From Posidonia oceanica (taxonomy: Eukaryota; Streptophyta; Magnoliopsida; Alismatales; Posidoniaceae): DNA of 64,000 nt. Positions 57,346 through 64,000 of this stretch are shown here, one piece after another (the first letter of the stretch is position 1; every line of letters begins with the position of its first letter). Under the pieces are notes generated by a model. The model was not told the origin of the DNA. It was given only the letters and a program-made list of their open reading frames with translations, and made no database searches. The position numbers and the translations under genes are program-made. The stretch lies in the NCBI GenBank assembly GCA_037176725.1, contig JAZBRS010000029.1, positions 41,798,001 to 41,862,000 on the forward strand, read 5' to 3'.

Positions 57346-59011
57346 GGGTGAGTTTTCATACCCAGAAAGTGTGCTCTTGTTTTGAGTATGATTTTGGCTA
57401 GGTTTTGAGTTCGTTTTTGTGTGTGGTTTCAAATGGGTTTTCAAGATGATATGAGATGTTTTGGAAAATGGTTTTCAAAGGATTTTGAAGAAAGTATTGA
57501 ATGTTTTGGAAATGGTTTTCCAAAGGTATTGAAAAAGAGATAAGTGTTTGTAGTGACTTTTACTGGTGGTTTCTTGTACTGTATTTGTGGTACTTTCGTG
57601 ATGATTTTCGATGTAGTTCTCAAAAATGGTTTCCAAAAGGATTTGAAAAGATATTTAGGGTTTTGTGATGCTCATGTGATGATCTTCAGAATGGTTTTCC
57701 AAAAAAAGAGACTTGGAAAGGAAATGCAAGGTTTGCAAAGGTTTTCTGTGATTTTAAGCTATGCGCTTGCGGGGTTAGGGGTTTGAGTCCCTAGGGTGAC
57801 CCGTGGTCAGTAGTACAGTGCAGGTTTTGGCTGCTTGTGACCCCACCATGTTGCTGTAGTGGTAGGATTGCAGTACTGCACTGGCAGGTTTAGCAATACT
57901 TAGGACACCGAGAGGGTGTACCCTATGTGTTTGTCCAGAGAGAACTTTGAGGGTTCGTGGCACACGAATCCGAGGCGGGGAACTCTTGAATAGGGTGGTT
58001 CTACTGCGGCAGTGCAGTGAGGGTTTCAACTGCTTAAGGCCGAGTGTTGTTTGCTTGGCACCGGGCAACAACACGTTGTTGAGAGGTCCTTTTGAGAGGT
58101 TGGACTTCGGGACGGATAGTTGCGATTGTCCGTGGCAATGCAGTGAGGATTTCGACTGCTTGTGGCCAGAGCTTGTTTGTGGTTTTGAGACTTGAGTTTT
58201 CTGCCAGTTTCTAGACTCAAGTTGTGGTTGTTTCTATGCAGAGTTATGATTTTGAGACTTGAGTTTGAGCCAGTTTCTATGAGATGATTTTACGAAGTTT
58301 TGAGTAGAGGCACTGTGCTTTGTGTAGTGCTCTTGTGAGAGTGGTTTTGGACTTGATTTGGCAAGAGTTGCCATTTCAAGTGTGCATAATGGTTTCGAAA
58401 AGAATGCATAAAGGTTTTGAAAAGCATGAAACTGTTTTAGAAAGAAAGAAAATAAAGTGATTTCAAAGGATGCATGTGATTTAAAAGGGAAAGTGAATAA
58501 TGTTTTGAAAAGCATGATTTAAAAGGGTTTAAGCATATGTGATAAAAGTTGATTGCCTGTTGTGGTTTTTGCGATTGAGGTACCGATTTTGAGATGTGAT
58601 TTGGTGATTTGTTTTAGTGGTAGATCCTGGGTTTTGCAGGATCTGGGTTTTACCGATTTCAGAAGATTTTCCTCAGTGCACTGTATTTTGCGAGTTGTTT
58701 CCGCTTGGGTTTATATGCAGAGGTTCTTGGTGTGTTTTGTGTTTGGCTTTCCGGTTTACTTTTGGTTAGGTTAGGTGGGTGTGTGCTGGGTGACCTTTCA
58801 GTGGTCACTTATGTGTGTTTTGTTTTCTGTTTTTCGCAGATGCAGGATAGGAGTAGGACTTTTACTAGTGCATATAGAGAAGGAGTTCTTCGACCACACA
58901 TCAAGGGTTCTGGACAAGTTTATAGTTTAGTTTATTGCTGTTGTTTATATTAGTTGTTAATGATTATGTGTTAGCTTCAGAATTAATAATATATATATAT
59001 ATATATATAAG

Positions 59012-61328
59012 TGTGGCCATGTTGCCGCACCGCGGGAGCCGAATGGTTGGCCATGGCAAAGTCGTGCATTTGAGGAGGACTCAACTCAAAAACACCAGAA
59101 AAGGCGAAAGCAAAAGGGAAAAGAGGGTAATAAAAAGAAATGGAGTCGCCACCTAGTCTATTTGAGAACCGGAAGACGAGGAAAACTAGATGCAGGAAAC
59201 ATGCAAATAAACAATGCAATTTGAAAACATGCTAAACCGTCCCGAATGGATGCGACACAAGGTCGTTGCGGTCTAGAGAAAGAGCAAGGACTCCAGTTAT
59301 GCATAGGGAAGGGGTTAGGCATCCCCATGCACCCGAATGAGTCAGTCTTTCTAGGTCATTCCGCACGAATATGTGGCTATGTAGGCAATTAGATGCCAAA
59401 ATAATATATGCCATGAGGCAACATGATACATGCCTTGCAAGTATGTATGCTATTGGATATGTGCTAAAATTGAATGCTTGATGCCATGATGCTATGAAAG
59501 GTTTGTAAAACGTGCAAGGGAATCAGATCAAAGGCAAAGAAACCAAGAGATAAGCAATGCAAACGTCAAATCAATGCTCTGTTCAATGCTCTGGATTCTG
59601 GAAAAATGCGAGGGTAATAAGCGGGTCGTGTCCGCGAAACCATTAAGTGTAACAAAATGCTCCCAGACAGTGAACTTTCATTGCACAATTACATGTCTAA
59701 ATTGATTCAAAACCAACAGGAAATCATCAACTAAGCTAGAATGAACATCTAGGAGTAAAACCATGCATGATTTCAATATGTAGGATGCTCGACTCATCCT
59801 CCCCACCTCCATTGGGTCATTGCCGGCATTTCGGAGGTCCGACGGCCATGGTGAGGGCCGGTGACCTCTGAAACCTCCTCACGGCTCATGGTGGTCTGAG
59901 GGGAAGAGAGGGAGAGAGGACAAAGTAATGCAGATGCCAAAACAGAGAATAGCCGCCCCTCACCATCCTCATTGGTGGACGCCAGACAGCCCGAGCTCGG
60001 TAGGCGACAGTGGAAGCCGTGATCACGATGCTGCCCTTCTGGAGCATCGGAGAGGATCGGGAAGAGGTGAGGAAGAGATAAGATGCAATGCTTAATGACA
60101 ACATTCAAAAGCCACTTCCCCCATGTCCTCCTTGGTCGACGTCGGCACTCTCGAGCTTGACCGGCCACTGGAGAGGCCGTGAGCTAAGAGGGAGGCCTTT
60201 GGAGTGTCGTGGAGCACTAGGAGGGAGTGAGGAAGTGATGAGGATGCTATGCAAGTGAGAAGAAACCGCAGTTACCTCTCCCCGTCCAGGCTTGGTTGCG
60301 TCAGAGTTTCCCAAGCTTCACCAGCCACGGTTGAGGCCAAGTGCTCGAGAAGCTCCTCTGGAGCGCACTAGAGGGCGAAGGAGAGGAAGAAACGGCAATG
60401 CAAATCAGAAAAAAGCTAAATGAACCGAGATGAGCCAAGCCACACACTTAGTGGCCGATGGCCTCGTGCGAGCGGCGAACTCATCGCAAGATGAAGATGC
60501 AACGGCAAGACAGAGGTGAAAACTCGACGAACCCACGAAATTCACGCAAATTCTATCATCCACAGCTAGAGGAGATGAGTTCTAGACTAAAGGATGAGGC
60601 GACCTTCCTGCGGGTGCGTCCGGTGGTGTTTGCCAACAGCAGTTGTGTTCTTCCGAAGGCGGTGCTCGGTCGACGACAGGGGAGGAGGCGGCGGTCTGGG
60701 CAACGCTTTGGATGGGGTGCTCTTACTCACACAAGCACGATGGATGGCTCTGGTGGTGATGGGAATGGGCTACTCTCAGTGGGTAGTTTTCGACGGCAAG
60801 GTTTGGAAAGAGGTGGCCGGAAATGGGTTGCTTGGCTCAAGGATGCAAGGGCAGGGGGAGCTGAGGTGCGAGAGAGCAAGAGGGTGCTGGTGGTATGCCA
60901 GGAGAGCCCAGAGCCAAGAGAGGCCTCTCATCAGAGAAGGAGGTCGGTTTTATAGAGGTGGGGTGCATGGATATCGTCGGTTGTTTAACAGAATTTAAAA
61001 GGGGTGGTTGAGACTTGAGTGCGAGGATTGGATGGGAATTAGATGTAGCATGGGGGGTACAATGGTCCAGAAACATGAAGGCTCATGCTCAAATCCATGC
61101 GGGCCAATGGGAAGTAAGGAATCCATGGTCAAAAGTGATTGGACCACTTAATCCTCAGCTGCAGTTACTGACATAGGGCATCTGTGGTGTCTTTTGGTGG
61201 AATATAGCAGTGATTCCTTCCCGCGGTGTCTTTAGGCGGAATATAGTAGCGGTTAGGTCTACCTCGATCGAGCACGTTCTTCTGGAGAAAATCCACTGAC
61301 GAATGACTGCAAAAATGGGGTGTCTACT
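59012..61328 (-). mobile_element. 3' LTR of element B, 2317 bp
   Basis: On the minus strand it starts AGTAGACACCCC at 61328 (first T mutated) and ends CATGGCCACA at 59012. It is uninterrupted, giving a reference length for family A. It contains the TAGACTAGGTGGCGACTC block (minus strand, near 59150) and a TATA box near 60950. Open frames inside are shadows. Confidence 0.92.
60948..60955 (-). promoter_or_regulatory. TATA box of the element B LTR
   Basis: Minus strand reads CTATAAAA after CCACCT, about 375 bp from the LTR start. Confidence 0.65.
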
Positions 61329-61344
61329 TATGCCTCTCCCTGAG
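61329..61344 (-). promoter_or_regulatory. Polypurine tract of element B
   Basis: Minus strand reads CTCAGGGAGAGGCATA immediately before the LTR; homologous to the tracts at 28701 and 23685. Confidence 0.75.
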
Positions 61345-62130
61345 TGAGGTCAAGGGAACTAAGGCTGTTGCATAGGGTTGACGAGACACCCCACCTGAAG
61401 TCGGTGGGAGAGTGGTATTTGTTATTGGCGTGAGTCGCTTATCCGGCGGATATACCAAAAGTCATGACTCGTTGCCGCAATGCAGATGTACATGTGAATG
61501 CTGATGTTGTGCAAGTGCTCGAGTGCGTTAAACCCCGCTAGGTGTGTGTGCGGGTTTGCACGTTGCTAATGTGGGCGTGCAATGCTAATGCTGTGCGTTG
61601 AGCTCTGCATTTCTCAAAATGATGCTAATGTATGCTGATGCTCTGCTAGGGATATATGCGAGGTGTGCGATGTTGATGTGGCTACCTTGCATGTGATGCT
61701 GGTGCGATGATGCTGGATGCAGGGGTGCATTGGGATGCAATGACATGCGACAAAATGCTATGCAATGATGAGGGGCGTGATAAGTTGACGGACTCATTGC
61801 CGGATAGTTTGTGCTATCGGTCCGGAGAAGGGAGCCTGGCATTATGACGGATGTCATCTAGGTATTTAGGGCTATTAGCCCGAAGAGAGGGGCATGATAC
61901 CTAGGGCAACGAAAAAGATGCCCCTGGTATCACCAAGGAGAGGGGCATGATACCTAGAGCAGCGAAAAAGATGTCCTTGGTATCAGGAGGATGATACCAA
62001 GGGGCAGCTGAAACGCTCCTAGCACCAAGAAGAGGGCTAGATAGTTTGATAGGTGTCATCCGGGCAGTTAAGGCTGCCAGCCCGAGTAGACATTTTGACG
62101 ATCGTCAACCGAGCAGTTAGGGTTGCCAGC
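61345..62130 (-). other. 3' UTR of element B next to the LTR
   Basis: Aligns with 27921-28700 of element A in reverse complement. 61490-61770 is rich in GATGCT/AATGCT motifs. 61870-62030 carries GGTATC/GATACC units like the 42-bp repeat of element A at 6003-6400. 62036-62130 has two copies of a GGCAGTTA...GCCAGCCC segment. No coding. Confidence 0.75.
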
Positions 62131-63345
62131 CCAAGCAAAAAGGGGGCAAACTAGTCCTCGTCCGTCTGGAGCGAAGAACCAAAGCAAGTAGGACTTCGTC
62201 TGCCCGGAACGAAGTCGCGAGGGAGGCGAGCTTGTCCTCGAACGCCCGGTACGAGGAAAGAACAAGTGGGACTTCGTCCACTCGGAGCGAAGTCTCAAAA
62301 AAAGGAGGGCTTGTCCTCATCTGACCGACATGAGGAGATAGGCAAAAGGGACTTCGTCCACCCAGAGCGAAGTCAAGAGAAAGGCGAACTTGTCCTCGAC
62401 CAACTAGCACGAGGAAGCAAGTAAGCGGGAGTTCGCCCACCCGGAGCAAAGTCACGAGAAAGGCAAGCTTGTCCTCAATCGACCGGTACGAGGAGGCAAG
62501 CAAGTGGGACTTCACCCACCCAGAGCGAAGTAGCGAGAGAAGCAAGCTTGTCCTCAATCGATTGGTACGAGGAGGCAAGCAAGCGGGACTTCGTCCACCT
62601 GAAGCAAAGTCGAGAAAAAGGGAGGACTTGTCCTCGTCTGACCAGCACGAGGAGACAAGCAAGCGGGACTTCGTTGTCTAGAGTGAAGTCGCGAGAAAGG
62701 CAAGCTTGTCCTTCACCGATCGGCACAAGGAAGCAAGCAAGCGGGACTTCGTCCGCCCAGAGCGAAGACTCGAAAAAAGGAGGGCTCGCCCTCATTCGAT
62801 TGGCACGAGGAGACAAGCAAGTGGGACTTCGTCCACCCGAAGAGAAGTCGTGAGAGAGGGAAGCTTGTCTTCAACCGACTGGTACGAGGAGGCAAGCAAA
62901 TGGGACTTCGTTCGCCTGGAGCAAAGTCGCGAAAAAAGGAAGGCTTGTTATCGTCCGACCGGCACGAGGAGACAAGCAAGCGGGACTTCGTCTGCCCAGA
63001 GCGAAGTTGCAAGAATGGCAAACTTGTCCTCGACCATCCTGTACGAGGAAGCAAGCAAGCAAGCAGAACTTCGTTCGTCTGGAGCGAAGTCGCAGAAAAA
63101 AGAGGGCTTGTCCTCGTCCGACCGGCACGAGGAGACAAGCAAGCGGGACTTCGTCTGCCCGGAGCGAAGTCGCGAGAGAGGGAAGCTTGTCCACAACTGA
63201 CCGGTACGAGGAGGCAAGCAAGCGGGACTTCGTCTGCCTAGTGGAAGTCGTGAGAGCAGGGAAGCTTGTCCTCGACCGACCGGTATGAGGAGGCAAGCAA
63301 GCGGGACTTCGTCTGCCCAAAGAAAAGTTGTGAGAGCAAACTCAA
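62131..63345 (-). repeat. ~80-bp satellite array in the 3' UTR of element B
   Basis: About fifteen monomers of ~80 bp related to the arrays of element A. In plus orientation each has TGTCCTCGNCCGACCGG plus CACGAGG, AGACAAGCAAGCGGGACTTC, then GTCTGCCCGGAGCGAAG. The two dyads CCTCG...CGAGG and CTTCG...CGAAG are kept in nearly every monomer although the loop varies. Open frames on both strands are artefacts of the repeat. Confidence 0.95.
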
Positions 63346-64000
63346 AAAGCAGGTTGAATGTCATACCCGGTTGAATGCGGTGGGCGTCTTTGGATTGCTG
63401 CTCTACTTCGGGTACCAGTGAGCGAGCTGATGCATTGTGGTACTTGCAGGGAGTATCCTGTTGCTTTGCCATGCGTTGGGGCTAGGCTGCTATCTTCTGT
63501 GATTTTGTGTATGGCTAGGGTTTGCTGCCGCTATGCTGCGATGCTGCCAGTGCACATATTCTGCCATGGCTCATGTGGGGGTCATCTGGAAATTCTATTG
63601 ATTGCCATGTGCAACAATGGCATCACCTTAGGGGCACTTGCAGCTTTTGCGGGATCATGCAGGGCACTTGGCCACTCTGCTGAGCCGGCAAGGTGACAGG
63701 GCACACTGTAGTTCTACAGGGGTGTCACGATTTTTGCCCGGCTACTTGGTAGCTTGCCTGCTGCTTTGGAGAATCCGTAATTGCTCTAGCAGGGGTAGAT
63801 TTGCAATTTTGCCAAATATGAAGGTGTCACTGCAATTTACCCTACTACATGGCTCATAGTGCCTATGCTCAATCGTGGCATGCTCTGAAGGATGTATCAG
63901 GCTGAGGGGCACTCTGTGAGTATGTTGTAGTTGTGTAGAGCGTAGAAAGGAGGCATTCTACAGTTTTGTGGAAAACTAGGGGCATCAATGCAAATTTTCC
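63346..64000 (-). other. Element B interior beyond the satellite
   Basis: Non-repetitive sequence with no coding similarity I can recognise. It is presumably the 3' UTR further from the LTR, continuing past the window. Confidence 0.5.

Larger units (their letters stand above)
55604..59011 (+). mobile_element. LTR F of a chromovirus-type element, right end cut by element B
   Basis: Starts TGTGACGACCTAG at 55604 after GACAA. The layout is like the other chromovirus LTRs: CTGGGTGAC...GGTCACT stem module at 58786-58808 near the 3' part. It then ends in an AT dinucleotide run (58984-59010) where element B is inserted, so the LTR end is off-window. It carries many GTTGAACGC/GCGTTCAAC motifs and a ~34-bp repeat array. 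No coding domain was recognised. Confidence 0.75.
59012..64000 (-). mobile_element. Element B: family A retrotransposon, 3' LTR and 3' UTR
   Basis: A minus-strand element entering from the right edge: satellite-bearing 3' UTR (64000 to 61345), polypurine tract, 3' LTR (61328 to 59012). It is homologous to element A in LTR, polypurine tract and satellite. Its left end is in the AT repeat of LTR F. Coding parts and the 5' LTR lie beyond the window. Confidence 0.88.

Overview
This is plant nuclear DNA from a repeat-rich, probably large angiosperm genome. The window is made almost entirely of nested and decayed transposable elements. I found no intact host gene, rRNA, tRNA gene or CRISPR array. 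Evidence for a plant: Ty3/gypsy chromovirus and Ty1/copia polyproteins of plant type, initiator-tRNA-Met primer sites (TGGTATCAGAGC-like), hAT relics with 8-bp target duplications, and heavy C-to-T/G-to-A decay of coding frames. The species cannot be told from the sequence.

Layout. 1-2206: minus-oriented LTR 'E' (family A), which runs off the left edge and is inserted in element A. 2207-33757: element A (+), a gag-only element of Tat/Ogre-like architecture. It holds a decayed gag (2211-4341), non-coding sequence, and a 3' UTR full of tandem repeats (6003-6562, 25248-27920), a polypurine tract and a 3' LTR (28715-33757). Its satellite array is split by element C (6563-25247, TSD GAAGT), a second gag-only element. 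C is in turn split by element D (13423-22539), a full-length Tekay/Del-like chromovirus with gag, protease, RT, RNase H, integrase and a chromodomain-like tail. The 3' LTR of A is split by a solo LTR of its own family (29093-31734). 33758-45127: AT-rich DNA with a 298-bp solo LTR (TSD ATGAT), a long inverted-repeat MITE, a truncated minus-strand gypsy gag-protease element, a ~330-bp tandem repeat and an 863-bp hAT derivative (TSD GTCATGAT). 45128-49285: complete minus-strand copia element (TSD TCTCT). 49306-54900: hAT-like termini and a transposase relic, interrupted by a 3.1-kb solo LTR (50858-53989, TSD CATAT). 55604-59011: left part of another chromovirus-type LTR ('F'), cut by element B. 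59012-64000: 3' LTR and satellite-bearing 3' UTR of element B (minus), same family as A.

The genes do not form a host pathway. They are parts of retrotransposon life cycles: LTR promoters (TATA boxes seen), primer sites, gag/pol frames and polypurine tracts. A and C keep a gag frame but no pol, so they would have depended on enzymes supplied by other elements. Every long coding frame carries in-frame stops, so none looks autonomous now. The most interesting features are a candidate intron between gag and pol in D, paired hairpin-like dyads in the 3' UTR satellites of A and B, a stem module shared by three divergent chromovirus LTRs, and the three-deep nesting with readable target duplications.
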